NCBI GenBank assembly: GCA_949825045.1
Contig: OX463809.1
Location: 2,011,501 to 2,075,500 of the forward strand
Reading direction: 5' to 3'
DNA: 64,000 nt
DNA from: Argyresthia goedartella
Taxonomy: Eukaryota; Arthropoda; Insecta; Lepidoptera; Argyresthiidae
Part shown: piece after piece, positions 21,845-34,400 of the stretch
How the letters are laid out: each line of letters opens with the position of its first letter
How positions within the stretch are numbered: the first letter of the stretch is position 1
Notes under the pieces: generated by a model
Told to the model about the DNA's origin: nothing
Seen by the model: the letters and a program-made list of their open reading frames with translations, nothing else
Database searches by the model: none
Translations under genes and position numbers: made by a program

Positions 21845-24800
21845 CAATTCAAATTCAAAAAGAGTTTATTTCCATAAGAAACACATAGGTAACATATGGA
21901 GAATGTCAAATCTTAAACTAACACATGTTTATGGTACAGGGAAATATAGAACTCAATTTGAATTCCGTCACCTCAATGTTTTAGATGCTGGAGGCAAAGA
22001 GGCGACTAGAAACCTCCAGCTTTATACGTTATTTTTTACAGAATTGGAGCAAACACCTTCCCAAGCTTTCTTGTCTTCTACGTAATCTGATATTTTGTAG
22101 TAACCTTTTTTACATAAGTGATTTTTAACAACATTTTTAAATTTATTTACAGACAATTCTTGTAACTCAGTCGGTATTTTGTTGTAAAAGCGAATACATT
22201 GCCCTTTAAAAGATACATTAACCTTATGGAGCCTAGTAGTAGGTATAGCTAGTTTATTCCTATTTCTAGTGTTGACATTGTGCCTGTAATTATTCTTAGG
22301 AAATTTATCAATACTTTTGTGGATGTACATTAGGTTTTCATAAATATACTGACACGGCACTGTCATAATGTTAATTTTTTGATAGCTTATCTATGTGTGG
22401 GCCCCACTGAAGCTTATTATCTAAGGTGATTACTAGGAATACCGTGCTATCTACAATTTCTAAATTTTCACCTTTAACATTAACATTAGCCGAGACTTGT
22501 TTAACATTGGGGAGTATAAACCGAATACATATAGTTTTGTTATTATTCAGTAAAAGATTATTAGCACTAAACCAATTGACTACCTTTGAGATTGCATTAT
22601 TCAGATCGTCAAAGTTCAAACTGCGTCGTTTCATTTTAAACAAAAGTGAAGTGTCATCTGCAAACAGTACAATCTCATGATTATCTCTGACAAGATGTGG
22701 CAGGTCATTAATATAAACCAAAAACAGGAATGGCCCGAGTATGGAACCCTGCGGTACACCCATAGTAACAACAGACCCTGGAGATCGTTTTCCATTAATG
22801 TCAACTCTCTGTATCCTGTTATTTAGATAAGAAGAGAGAAGATCTAAAGAGTTATCCCTAATTCCATATTGATGTAATTTCCTGATCAATGTCCCATGGT
22901 CAACGCAATCAAAAGCCTTAGACAAATCGCAAAATACTCCTAGAGCATCATGCGACTCCTCCCAGGCATCATATATATGTAATATTAACTCAATACCGGC
23001 ATCAGTAGTTGATTTGCCTTGTGTAAAACCAAATTGTTTACAGTGGAGCATGTTGTTGGTGTTGAAATGTGTAAGAAGTTGATTTAAAATTACTTTTTCA
23101 AATACTTTACTAAATGTAGGCAATACCGATATCGGTCTGAAGTTAGAAGGGTCAGATGTACTACCCGATTTAAATAAAGGTACTATTTTACTGTGTTTCA
23201 TTAAATCAGGAAACACGCCAGATTCAATAGATGCATTAAATATGAAAGCTAAATCAAGTGCAATAACATTTATTAGGGGCTTCACAACATGAACAGAAAT
23301 ATCCCAGAGGTCTGCAGTTTTCTTAACATTTATTGATTTAAAGGCTTTAATAATATCTTTATCATCTACATAATTAAACGAGAATTGATTTTCACATCTA
23401 GGTACATAGTCTTTTAGCAAAGATTCAGTGACTACTTTGGAAGAGGCTAAAGACTTTGTAGTAGAGATTGGGATGTCAGTAAAAAAAAAAAACATTCGCT
23501 TTAGCTACATCAATATCATTTTTGAAAGTAATATCATTAATTTTTAATTCATATTCATTGTTTTTAATACTGACCTTTCCAGTCTCACTTTTAATTATAT
23601 CCCAAGTTGATTTAATTTTGTTATCACTTTTTCTTATTTTAGATCTGATATAATTTGATTTTGCAATTTGACAAACTTTTTTAAATTGAGTACTTTTTTA
23701 CTTTATCCATGAACTCTTCACTATGATTCCATTGTTTTTCACTATATAATTCATATAAATTTTGTCTACTTTTAAGTATACCTACTGTGGCCCACTTACT
23801 AAAGTTAAGTTTGTCTGAGACCACAATCGATCTGGTAGTAAATACTGCATTGAACGCATTGCTAAATTTGTAAAAAAAATTACAATATGACTCATTAGGG
23901 TTAATATTAGAGTAATTGATAGGTAGTTTGCTATCCCAATTCAATTTAAACCTTTCAAACCGATGTGCAGTCACAGGTATGTATTGTATCTTTCTTGTAG
24001 AACTTTTTTTAAGTTGAATTTTTAGTCTAATGTATTGACCTAAATGGCCTGACTTTAAATTACTTATATTTTTTTTAACTACAATTTTTTCATTTGGATA
24101 ACAAATATATTGTCTATACAATTTGCTGACGTTTCAGTTATTGGTTCCATGAAAAGTGGCTTTAAGTTGTGAGAATTATATAAGTTAGTTAGTCTCGTAC
24201 TAAGGGAGTAAGTTTCTAATAAATTTACATTGAATTCTCCACATATCATAAGAGTTTTATTAGATTTTGATACTTTAAATAATATGTCATCCATGACTTT
24301 TTCAAAAACATCAAATGAACCTGATGGTGAGCTGTAAACGCTTATTACAATTATGCGCTCCAATTCAATACATGCTACTTCAATGTGGCTTTCAACTGAT
24401 AAACATACTATGTCATTACGATTTTTGAAATTTATGTGTTTATTTAGAAATATTAGAGAGCCTCCACGAACAGCATGTGATCTGCAAAAAGAACTACCAA
24501 CCTGGTGGTTACTGAAATTGAACATGAGCTCATGGCTTTTTAGCCAATGTTCTGTTAGACATAAAATATCAATATTAAAAGAGTTCATGTACAATTCCAA
24601 CTCTAATAATTTACTGCTAATACCTTGAATATTTTGGTGGACCAAATTAGTAAACTTTGCATTTATTTTACAATATTGAATTTTTCTGTTTTTATTATGT
24701 ACTTTATTAATATTATTTGACGGGCTAGAGACTTCCTCTATTGTCGTTGTATCTAATTTAAATGACTTGGAAAAGCTTCCAAGGTTTTGTTTGAAACATC

Positions 24801-24996
24801 AGTATAATGCTCAATAGAGGCATTATGTGTAGCCAAATTTTTGGCTGTTATATTAAAATAATAGGACAGCGAATTTGCTACTTGTCTTTTATAATAACTA
24901 GGAATGTAATATTTACCTTTAGTCAAATAAAATTTATTTCTACTAACAAAATTGTTAGTATCCATTACATGTATATTATTATTGCATGATATAGTA

Positions 24997-26084
24997 GGGC
25001 AGGAGCCCCGGTTTTGGCCATTGACCCGGCTGACATTTGATTTGACAAGCCACAGCTGTGATACAGAGAACTTCCGGTTTTTATTACGTGAGTGTCAATC
25101 TAAAAACGTAGCAACTTTTGACAATCTCTAAAGGAAATCGGTAAGCGTTCCTGAATTATGTAATCGGTTAATATCAAACGAATCATTGTATATATTGTTT
25201 TGCATTACATCAGGGCCTGCTAAATACATGTGCAAGAGTTTAGCTTTGAGGTTATTTTGTTTGTGCATGTTCTTTTTAGGCTAGGACGGGTAGTGGCCAG
25301 AAGTAACACAACAAATTGCACTTTTGCATGGGTTTTGGCCATGTTGATGGCCACAACCGGTTTTCAAGTAACACCTGTTTTGGCCACCTCTTTACATTTG
25401 TTTAAATGCCTAGTGATTGCCTATTGCTAACGAGTTTAGTTTGAATTATTTAATTGATTTTCAGATAAAATGGCAGAATCGAGTCTATAAATGAAGAGGC
25501 GATGTACATAAATGCGATGCAAAAATCACTAAAAAATTGGAAGTGGCCTGATAAACCAGACGTAAATTTATATCCCGTAACGGACATAAAAGAAAAAATT
25601 AAAACTCCAAAAAAAGTTAATACAAAAAGACCATTTTATTGTGTTCCTGAAATGGAAAAATATTGGGAATATGTGAACTAAATTAATTTGTGACAATTGT
25701 GAAAATTTGTGTCTGTGGCACATGAAAAATTTAAACTGTGCCATGCTTGTTAACAAAATCCTGATTTTGATAATATAAAGGTGAATTATGGAAGAAAAAT
25801 GCGTTTTTTATCTCTGTTTATTATAGTGGCCAAAACTGGTAACTACCATGGCCAGAAATGGGGTAAAAGTGGCCAAATGTGATGTTTTTGCATAATATTT
25901 TTTCAATCAATCATAACATAAAATAGTTTTTGTTTTTCATGACTTTGCTTTACAAAATATGAAATACAGATACATTTTCTTTACTAGGAAGTTTACACTC
26001 AGATCATAACTTCACAAATTTAAGAGATATGAATTTTCTAAAATGAGATTTTCCTTAAAGTGGCCACAACCGGGGCTCCTGCCC
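24997..26084. mobile_element. Non-autonomous TIR transposon (TA target), 1088 bp, with a conserved-looking short frame
   Basis: The ends are inverted: 24997 onward reads GGGCAGGAGCCCCGGTTTTG and 26084 inward is its complement with one difference in about 25 bases. TA flanks both sides (24995-24996, 26085-26086). It splits ORF1 of the CR1 element. GGCCA-containing blocks recur inside both ends. Between 25495 and 25681 an open + strand stretch of about 60 codons follows a T-rich CAG splice-acceptor-like site and ends WEYVN-stop. No transposase motif was seen. Confidence 0.78.
25495..25681 (+). CDS. Short uncharacterised frame inside the TIR transposon (possible terminal exon)
   Basis: Open frame reading NEEAMYINAMQKSLKNWKW, then ...KPDVNLYPVTDI..., rich in Lys and Pro, and ending RPFYCVPEMEKYWEYVN. 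It has no ATG that begins it convincingly; a pyrimidine-rich tract with CAG at about 25464 could be an acceptor. No family was recognised. It could be the last exon of a transposon protein, a captured host exon, or chance. Confidence 0.3.
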
Positions 26085-26329
26085 TATGCAAGGTCATATT
26101 CAGCTTATATCTAAGGTTGTTTTCTGATTGTGGCAGGCTGTCACTGTAAGGGAATGTGAACATAACAATTTGTTTTACTTTTAAAGAACAGAGCTTGTCT
26201 AAATATTTAATTAAGTCAGACTTGTTCACATTACCCCTATTACCGAGGCATATGATTAAATAACAGTCATCACTATATGTAGCATTATCTACTTTTTGCA
26301 TAATATCATGCAGATTACAGTTGGGTAAA

Positions 26330-27640
26330 ATATTATGATGTTATAATCTGGGTATGGAGCTGCATGTCGCAGCATTGGGGAGTCCCACCTGTCTATGAAC
26401 ACATTCAGCATCTCGTTACTGCCACCGCGCAGGCGGGCGAGTGCAGAGGCGCTCCGTTTTCTCATTATTGCGTGGAAGTCATCCGTACGCGCCTCTGCGA
26501 ACATCCCCGAAGCACTGCATCTCCACGGCAGCCGCAACAGGACCCTGAATGCGTTGTTATATTGGACACGCAGGTCGCTGTATGCCCGCTTTGTATAGTC
26601 GACCCACAGACTGCAAGTGTAATATGATTGGCAGTAGGCTTTAAAAACCGGTCAAGTGCGAGTTCCGTACCACCGTTCAATGGAAGCGATGGTGTGGAGT
26701 GAATAGTTTGGATTTTACACAGCAAAATATTGTTTACAAAGTTATTGGTGCGGTTACTTTCACACTCCATGTACGTAACCAGGTGCATCCATAAGTTTGT
26801 ATGTGGTATTGAAAGAATTGTTGTATGGGAGCCCCCTTAAATATTTATTTTATCCTGTTTTTTAGTATTTGTTGTTATAGCGGCAACATAAATACATAAT
26901 CTGTGAAAATTTCAACTGTCTAACTATCACGGTTCGTGAGATACAGCCTGGTGACAGACGGACGGACGGACAGCGGAGTCTTAGTAATAGGGTCCCGTTT
27001 GGAACCCTTCGGGTACGGAACCCTAAAAAGCATAATTTTGACTGCATTTGTACACTTTGCAAATCTGCGGGCCAACATATTACATCGGACAGCCAGCGAC
27101 CTGCGTTCCCTCTCAATGTCCATGTTGTCTTTTAGATCGTCGGTGACCCAGTGGCCCAGGTATTTAAAACTATTCACTCTGCACAAAGGTGTACCGCAGA
27201 GAGATACTTCTGGTACATCAGAGTATGTTTTTGAGTAGGACTTAAAAATCATATACTCACTTTTTTAGAGTTATACCTGAGCCCATGTGCCACCGTATAC
27301 CATTCACAAACATTCAGCAGACTCCTTAGAGCACCTACTGACGGGCTCAGCAGCACCATGTCATCGGCATAACTAATATTGTTCATACGGAGTTTTTATG
27401 AACAATATGACACCCAACATTGGTGCCGCTGAGCTCGCCGATCAGCTGGTTCATGTACAGGTTGAAGAAGCGGGGCGAGTTCAACACCCTCTGCCTCACC
27501 CCGCACTCCAACCCGTACACGTCCGAGCTAGCTCTCGCCCACCGCACCCTGTTCTGTTGATTACAATACCAATACCTAAACATTGAAGTAAGCTCGGGAG
27601 GCAATGTTGTTTCCTCATTTAGCTTTCGCCACAATACGTC
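26330..27640 (-). pseudogene. Non-LTR retrotransposon RT fragment with YADD, interrupted by a short repeat
   Basis: From 27634 downward: WRKLNEETTLPPELTSMF, RYWYCNQQNRVRWARASS, LECGVRQ...SPRFFNLYMNQL, then ISYADDMVLLSPSVGALRSL across a frame break near 27380. Then SKKSEYM, FKYLGHWVTDDLKD and NMLARRFAKCTNAVKIMLF (to 27030). The frame resumes after the repeat at 26642-27029 with AYCQSYYTCSL and ends CSASGMFAEARTDDFHAIMRKR near 26400. YADD holds the two catalytic Asp. The clade is not assigned with certainty; similar proteins are common in Lepidoptera. Confidence 0.72.
26642..27029 (+). repeat. Short interspersed repeat ending TACGGAACCCTAAAAA (copy 1)
   Basis: Begins AAAAACCGGTCAAGTGCGAG and contains ACGGACGGACGGACAG; it ends GGGTACGGAACCCTAAAAA. 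Near-identical full-length copies are at 60053-60464 and 60532-60950. This copy lacks about 19 bases near its start. It inserted into an A-run of RT coding sequence, which reads on either side. No coding capacity. Confidence 0.8.
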
Positions 27641-27832
27641 ATAATGTAAATGTGAAATATGACTAAGTCTGCGTTTTGCTTTACTGTTTTTATTATATTT
27701 TTATTCATAACTTTGTATGTATGAGAATATTTATAGTAAGATTTACAAACTTAGAATATTATTTAAAAAAAAAACACATTGATAAAATAAAATATGTAAT
27801 AATTAAATTAATGTAAAAAAGCATACCTAAAG
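27641..27832. other. AT-rich, no feature seen
   Basis: Low-complexity AT sequence between the RT fragment and the SINE. Confidence 0.3.
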
Positions 27833-28060
27833 ATGACCATTGTAGCGCAGCGGTTTCGCAACTGCCTTCCATTCGATAGGTCTAGCTAGGGTTTGAATCC
27901 CGTCTGGTGACAAATTAAAAAAAGCCAGGTCTTATGTTTACATGTTTGTGATGTCGCTGTTTCTGGTTCCCGCGACACAGGGTATCCTAGTGTGGGGCCA
28001 GAAGCAATGTATGTGCCTGTATGCAAATGTTTATGTTTATGTTGTTTTGAATTTCGTACT
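27833..28060 (+). repeat. tRNA-derived SINE (copy 1)
   Basis: RNA polymerase III A box-like TGTAGCGCAGCGG (27841-27853) and B box-like GGGTTTGAATCC (27889-27900), followed by a body ending ACACAGGGTATCCTAGTGTG. The body tail is shared with the SINE at 29424-29680, but the tRNA-like head differs. Confidence 0.7.
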
Positions 28061-29423
28061 TTACACATGAGACCACAGCCTTACCATCTACAATTTATTG
28101 ACGTCATCAAATGTTACGAAATTGTACGTCACTAAACATGTAAAACTTAACCTAAATATTATTTTTACACAAAACCAATCACATTTACTAATGGATTGAT
28201 AAGCGTAATCTATTAATCTTGTCATAATTTAAGTATATTACAATTGCGGTAGGTGAATTCTTTAGAAACTACTTACTTTTGTTGAGAAGAACTCGTCAGG
28301 AAGCAGGTAATTTATTTTTAAATATACCCACACTGAGAAACAATGCCCCGTCTCAATGAAAAAACAAATGGCGGCCTGTAAATGTGATGTTAGTTTTCGT
28401 CACGTGATTAGTGTTGCCTGTTATTAAAGCTAAATTTATACTCTTTGTGATACAATAAGTTGGTTAATTATGTCAATAAATCAGTGTCACGAAATTGTTT
28501 CAATTGTTGGGGACATTTTTTTAAATGTGAATTCTTAGTTTATTTAAAGTCAATTTAAATATTTTACCTATTGACATAACACTTTGAACATTGCTTTTAT
28601 ATTTATGGACCAAAAAACTAATAAGTTTCATACAAAATATCTGATAAAAAATGTGTTTCCAATGTCGTCCACATGGGGGACAAAAAAAATGTATGGTGAT
28701 TTTTTGTTATTTTATCTTGACATTCGACTTATGATAAGACCTTTTCACAATTCATTACTTTCTATGAGGAACGATATGCAGCTATGTTGAGAATAGTCTG
28801 TGAAATGTAAAAAAAAGATTTATTTTAGTCAGTTTTTTTTTAATATTCTTAACGAGGACAATCATTTGGTAGTAATGTACACAAATTTTGAAAATGACTC
28901 ATATATATCATTAATTAATGCTTAAGTTTTCTTTCTTATTATAACTATTACCCACAAAAAGTGGACACAATTTGCTTCTGCCACCTCAAATGGAAAAAAG
29001 GCTTAATGCTATCTAATATCATTGTAAATTGTCACAAATATTCATTACAAATTCTGATTGTAAACAATCACTTTATTCAAAATATGCAGCTTTTTATTAT
29101 ATTTAGAATAAATGAGAGCAGCTCCACCTAACTGTTTATGGCAACATTATTTCAAGAAGTGACGTTTGATTTGATGTTGTCAGTTTTCTTAGTCGTTAGC
29201 TCTTCGTTAGAATAGTAGGACATAAAGCCGAAAATTTATCACACCACGACACAGAGTACTTGTCGCGTTCCGAGTCAGGTCAATAAGGCCACATCGCTCA
29301 CGTGACGTCATGCACGACCATCATGCCCGTTCCGAGTGGGAAATACGAAAATCTTGAATATCCATTCGGAACGCTTTGATCGCGATGGTAAACGTTGACA
29401 CAGACGACGTTTGACGACGTTTG
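28061..29423. other. Unclassified intergenic sequence
   Basis: About 1.36 kb without recognisable coding, TE or RNA features; AT-rich, with two CACGTGA-type motifs (28399-28405 and 29299-29305). It may be ancestral host sequence. Confidence 0.4.
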
Positions 29424-29680
29424 ACGACCCGAATGGCCGAGTCGGTAGTGACGCTGCCTACGAAACCAAGGGTCCCGGGTTCGAGTCCCGGTGGGGGCAA
29501 ATGTTTGTTTGATGAGAACGAATGTTTGTACCCTAGTCATGGTTGTTTATCTATCTAAGTATAATATTTCTCTATATAAGTATATATATCGTTGTCTAGT
29601 ACCCAAGATACAGGGAATCCTAGTTTGGGGCTAGATCAATGTGTGTAAAAGGTGTCCAAGGTATTATTATTATTACAGAC
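29424..29680 (+). repeat. tRNA-derived SINE (copy 2)
   Basis: A box-like TGGCCGAGTCGG (29434-29445) and a strong B box GGGTTCGAGTCCCG (29477-29490). The body ends ATACAGGGAATCCTAGTTTG and the tail is TATTATTATTATTAC. Head and body together fit a SINE, not a free tRNA gene. Confidence 0.78.
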
Positions 29681-30260
29681 AAACGACCCTATCATCCAAC
29701 TTTTGTTAGTTATTGACATTTCGAGTCGTAGACAATCGTAGTAGATATAAGCTTTGTTTTGGGTGAAAAAGTGAGGAAATAAACAATTATGGAGCGCGAG
29801 CAGTCGCTGCTGGTTGTTGTCCTAAGTTTGATTGTCAGCTGTTAGCGTTGCCGGCTGTCACTTTTGATGGCTTGTCCACAGTGCTGACGCTCAGAAGCAT
29901 GGGTGATGATAGCACAACATGGCGGCGTTAATGATGTCATTCGTGACGTCATATCTTCCATTTTGTCACGCTAAAATTCATTCGGAACGACCTCGTAGAC
30001 GCTGTAATCAATTATGGTGCGATTCGGATCGCGCTTATTATAAGTTAAGGCGGTATGGCTTAGACCTAGCACGGTCCTTGTCAAAGTAATTGTTATCTAT
30101 ATGAACACGGTAGCCTTTCCCGATGCATAGCATAGACAGACAGAGAATAAATTAAACCAAAAAAAAACAGAAAGTACAAAAAAGTCAAAACAAAACAAAA
30201 ACGTTAGATAGTAAGATGCACAGAGTACATTATTAGTCTTGCTTGATGTTAGACGGCAAA
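29681..30260. other. Unclassified sequence
   Basis: No gene recognised. It includes TGATGTCATTCGTGACGTCA near 29932-29951 (paired CRE-like motifs), without further support for a promoter. Confidence 0.35.
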
Positions 30261-31415
30261 GCGGTCAAAGTGTCGATAAGGGGGCGGAAGCCCCTACCAA
30301 AGAGCTAAAAGAGTATATAATTTACTGCCCGATTCTTTGGCGGGAATTTGAACGAAGAGGGCGCAAAAATTAAAAACTTTTTCAAAACTTAAATTTTATT
30401 AGTAAATAAGTTCAATTACGTAGTGTAATTCTGTTGTACATAATATAAATTGTGTGAATAGTGTAAAAATGGTTGGAAACGAGGGCGGGGGACTAATCCC
30501 CTGCCCCTCGGCAGCAAAAGACCCAGGTCGATGGACAGCGTGAAGGAGAGTGAGGACAATAGTGAGGAGACTCCTTTTCTACCATATCGTAAGCCAAGTT
30601 ATAAAAGACTTTATCCGGAAAATTCCGTTTGTACAGAATTTAAGGTATGTTGAGTCAACTACAGCCGAAAAATTGGGAAACAAAAGCCCGATATATCTAA
30701 ATCACATATTCAGCAGTGGCATAAAAGGCGTCGTGGCTATTAGAAGTATAAACGCTAATAAGATTGTGATGATTTTCAAACAATTCAACACAGCCAACAA
30801 TTTCATCAACAACACGGCATTCCTAGACAAAAATGGCATGCGGGCATTCATCCCCGCTGCACACATAGAAAAGACTGGCATCATAATATTCTTGCCCACA
30901 AACATTTCGAATAAGGACTTGTATACCAAATTATCCTCGATCTACGAAATCGTAACAGTGAGACGCTTCACTAAAAAAGTCGGCCAAGAGCGTGTGCCGC
31001 TTCAAACAGTGAGCATCACGTTTCTTTCAAATACATAACCAGACACTGTACAATACGACTTGTACTCCTACAGAGTGTTGGACTACATCCCACCTCTGCA
31101 GCAGTGTTATAGGTGCTTTAAATTCAATCACTCAGCCAATACCTGTAGCGGCAGGCAGCGCTGCAGTTGTTGCGCTGGTGACCACCATTATAAAGAGTGT
31201 GATAAGCCCAATGAGTTAACTTGTGTTAACTGCAGTGGGCCTCATATGACAATCTCTAGGGTTTACCCAATAAAAATTCAAAAAATTCTCGAAAAAAAGA
31301 GTAAAATCACATACTCTTCAGTTTTAAATACTAAAAGTACCACAGAGTTTCCCCCATTAAAAACTGCACATGAAAATAAGCCGACAAACGTATCTAAAAA
31401 TAATGTAACTACTGT
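30261..31415 (+). pseudogene. I-type non-LTR retrotransposon 5' region and ORF1 (gag-like, three CCHC knuckles)
   Basis: After a leader, a frame near ATG 30531 (MDSVKESEDNSEETPF) shifts near 30645 into the main frame: YVESTTAEKLGNKSP, then an RRM-like stretch (VVAIRSINANKIVMIFKQF). The C-terminus has knuckles CYRCFKFNHSANTC, CSCCAGDHHYKEC and CVNCSGPHMT. One in-frame TAA (31036-31038) separates the two halves, with the frame continuing directly (PDTVQYDLYSYRVLDYIPP). Such ORF1 proteins bind element RNA. The element is cut at about 31415 by the 3' end of a minus-strand retrotransposon, so its ORF2 is absent. Confidence 0.8.
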
Positions 31416-34400
31416 AAATATTATTTTTATTTATTTATTTTATTTATTTATTTGCATAAGCGCACACCCACACACAAAACATTGCAGATACTTAACAAAA
31501 AATAACATTGGTACCACTTAACAAAAATAACATCGCAGAAAACAAAAATACTTATAAACATTCAAAAACAACTAGAAACTATAGTTAAAGTAATTACACC
31601 TTGAGACAGGTAGGACATAGGTACCAAAGTACCTATATCGCATTAGAACTGAGGGTGGTGTGGCATCTGCAAAAAGGTTCTGACTCAGCATGTGCCTAAG
31701 AAGTAGACTCCTCAGGCGCTGATCTTCCGTCAGTACCGGAACAAGGGAGACGGCGTGCTCAACTGAAAGCATTAACAGAAGGTACCTGACTTATTTGTTA
31801 GTGTATACTTTTAGTTTAAAAGGTATAAGTTTATACTATACAAATTGATAATATTAGTAGGATTAGTTAGTATTGGTTAATTGAATACGATATAGAATAC
31901 TGTTATGTAGATAATAAAGAATATAATAATGATAATAGAGTATAGCTGAATTTATTTTATAATTAGTTGATTACAATTTATTTATGTATTAATAATGCAG
32001 GCGGGACTAGGGGAGCATCTTTTGTGAGCCCAAAAGAGTTTTTTTTAATGAATTCTTAAAGGCTACTTTACTTTCAAGCTGTCTAAGTGGCGGAGGTAGG
32101 TCGTTCCAGCACTTAGTAGCCTGGAACCGGAAGCTACCACGAAACGCAGAAGTCCGGTGCCGCGGCATACTAAGCGGCTTTGTGCATAGTCTGATACAGT
32201 TGCGATCTCCCTTTAATGTCCAGCGCCAAACAAGTTTCTTATATAAATACTCTGGCTTATGATGTTTCATGACTCCAAACATAAGTGTTGCCATAAATAG
32301 TGTTCAGGCTTCTCAGCACCTAATGACCTCGTAGGGGCCCATCAGCTACGAGGTAGCGTAACGATCAGTTGCCAAGAAGTGTGAACGTCGGCGATTCACC
32401 GAGCTGAAGTAATTGGGGTCGATCTAACCTGGTCTGTGCTTCGGTCCCGTCAACCTCCTGTGTCTCTGCAAGGCCCGGGTGCAGCCTAGGCTCTTCTTGG
32501 TAGACAGGTTCTTCAGCCAACCTCCTATGACCAGCGGGCCAGCTTCAATGAGCACAGTGTTCCAACACAGGTTATGTTACGTGGTAAAAACCAATCGGCC
32601 ACGTAAATGCGAACTTTATCTGGTTCGGGGAACCACAACACACTCAGCTATATAGACAATCCTGAGGGAAACCCGAATACATTCCAGATGGCTTGCGATT
32701 TAATTTCAATACCCTAACCAAAACGCGTTTACTTTGCGAGGGCTTTCGTCTGTCAGTTGTCAAAACTGCCAGGTTGGCAGCAACGTCAAATTCAAAATGG
32801 CCGTTCAGAAACCATCGATCGAATATCGATTTGGAATCGAACAAATAGCTTAAGTCGGTTTTTCATTTTTAGCAAGTTTGCATTATTTATGAAAGGAGTA
32901 ACGTGAGTGCGAGCAGGAATATTAAAACAAAAGCGGGCACAGGCATTCTGAACGCGTTGAAGCAGTTTATGGGATTTAGCATTTAAGCAAGGGCCATAAG
33001 CAGTAAAGGCGTAGTTAATTTTGGCCATCACCAAAGAATCACAGAGAAGTATTCGTGTGTTTACATTGAGATATCTTCGGAGCTTGTAAAAGACTCTAAG
33101 CCGGAAGAAACAGTTTCTTGCTACCTCTACCACATGCTTTTCGAATCTTAAGTGACAGTCCATAACCACACCCAAATTACGCGCTTCGCTTACAAAGCTC
33201 AGCGGCTCCCTCCCAATCATAATCGCGGGATGTAGTGCCATTATTTTATCGGTTTGTGTTTTTGTACCCAAAATCATTGCTTTAGACTTGCTTTTATTTA
33301 GTAATAAGCCATTTTGTACACATCATCTGTTGATACGATCTAAGTCCTCATTCGAAGCGTGTACTGCATCATCGATGTTACTAGTGTTTGCAGAGACAAA
33401 TATTTGTAGGTCATCTGCATAGAGATGGTAACTACAGGATTTTATGCATGTAACTATGTCAGCTGTGTAAATGCTGAAAAGGAGCGGACCCAAGATTGAC
33501 CCTTGAGGAATTCCACTTCTTACTTGTTGCAAATCCGACTTAACTAAAGATCCATCTGCCTTGCCAATGACCACTTGCTGCACTCTATTGGATAAATAGC
33601 TTTGGAACCACCTGATCGTTTCATTATTGAACCCATAATAAACTAACTTAGAGATCAGCAATTCTAAGTTTAAGGAGTCAAACGCTTTAGAAAAATCTAG
33701 AAGAGCCAGAATCGTACCATTTTTTTTTATCTTGATTTCCCAAAATGATGTCGATAACGTCAAGCAAGGCGGAGGACGTGCTATGATGCTTACGAAACCC
33801 AGATTGGCGTTCCGGCAGGACATCGTTTTCCTCACAGTAGGCGATCACTTGCTTATATACAACCGTTTCCAAAATCTTCGAAAAATAAGGTAATATGCTT
33901 ATTGGCCTAAGGTCGGTATAATCTGAGGGGTTGTTATTTTTTTGAAGTGGGTTGATTGTCCCTATCTTCCATTGATCGGGAAAACTACACGATAGAATGG
34001 ACCCATTTACCACAGTAGTAATATGACTCAGGGTGAATGAAAGAGACAAAATGATCATGTCTCTATTTATTTTGTCGCAGCCCATGGCATTTGATGGTAA
34101 ATCCAAAATTATTTTCAAGATTTCTGATTCATCAATGGTATTTAATTTGAGATAAATATTATTGCGATGTCTATTAGATTCAAGATATGTCAAATAAGTT
34201 AAGTTAAAATTATAATTATTGGGAATATTCAAAAAATGATTGTTTATAATGTCAGGATGTTGGAGATGTTCTGGAAGCGGTGCATATTTCTGATCCGGTA
34301 ACACAGATTTTTTTAGATTTTTCCAAAGCGCCTTACGATTAGTCACATTGCGATTTATGTGCTGTTCATAATAGGCCTTTTTCTCAAAAAACATGCTAGA

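Larger units (their letters stand above)
21845..26325 (-). pseudogene. CR1/Jockey-type element, near full length, interrupted by a TIR transposon
   Basis: Order on the minus strand: ORF1 part (26325-26087) with an SGNH-hydrolase-like LIICLGNRGNVNK and IVMFTFPYSDSL; insertion 24997-26084; ORF1 end (24965-24760, YYIPSYYKRQVANSL). Then the endonuclease (24645-24079: HQNIQG, LTEHWL, ICGEFNVNL in place of GDFN). Then a connector, RT (23495-22371: [47 protein letters not shown]) and the C-terminus (22366-22022: FYNKIPTEL, YYKISDYVED). The 3' tail near 21848-21858 has AATTCAAATTC. Frame breaks near 23500, 23690, 24110 and 22370. It once encoded an ORF1 RNA-binding/esterase-like protein and an EN-RT; neither is intact. 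Confidence 0.82.

Noticed and set aside
29432..29503. Possible tRNA gene with good A and B boxes
   Set aside because: It is followed directly by a SINE body and an ATT-repeat tail; I could not form a complete cloverleaf with a proper acceptor stem.
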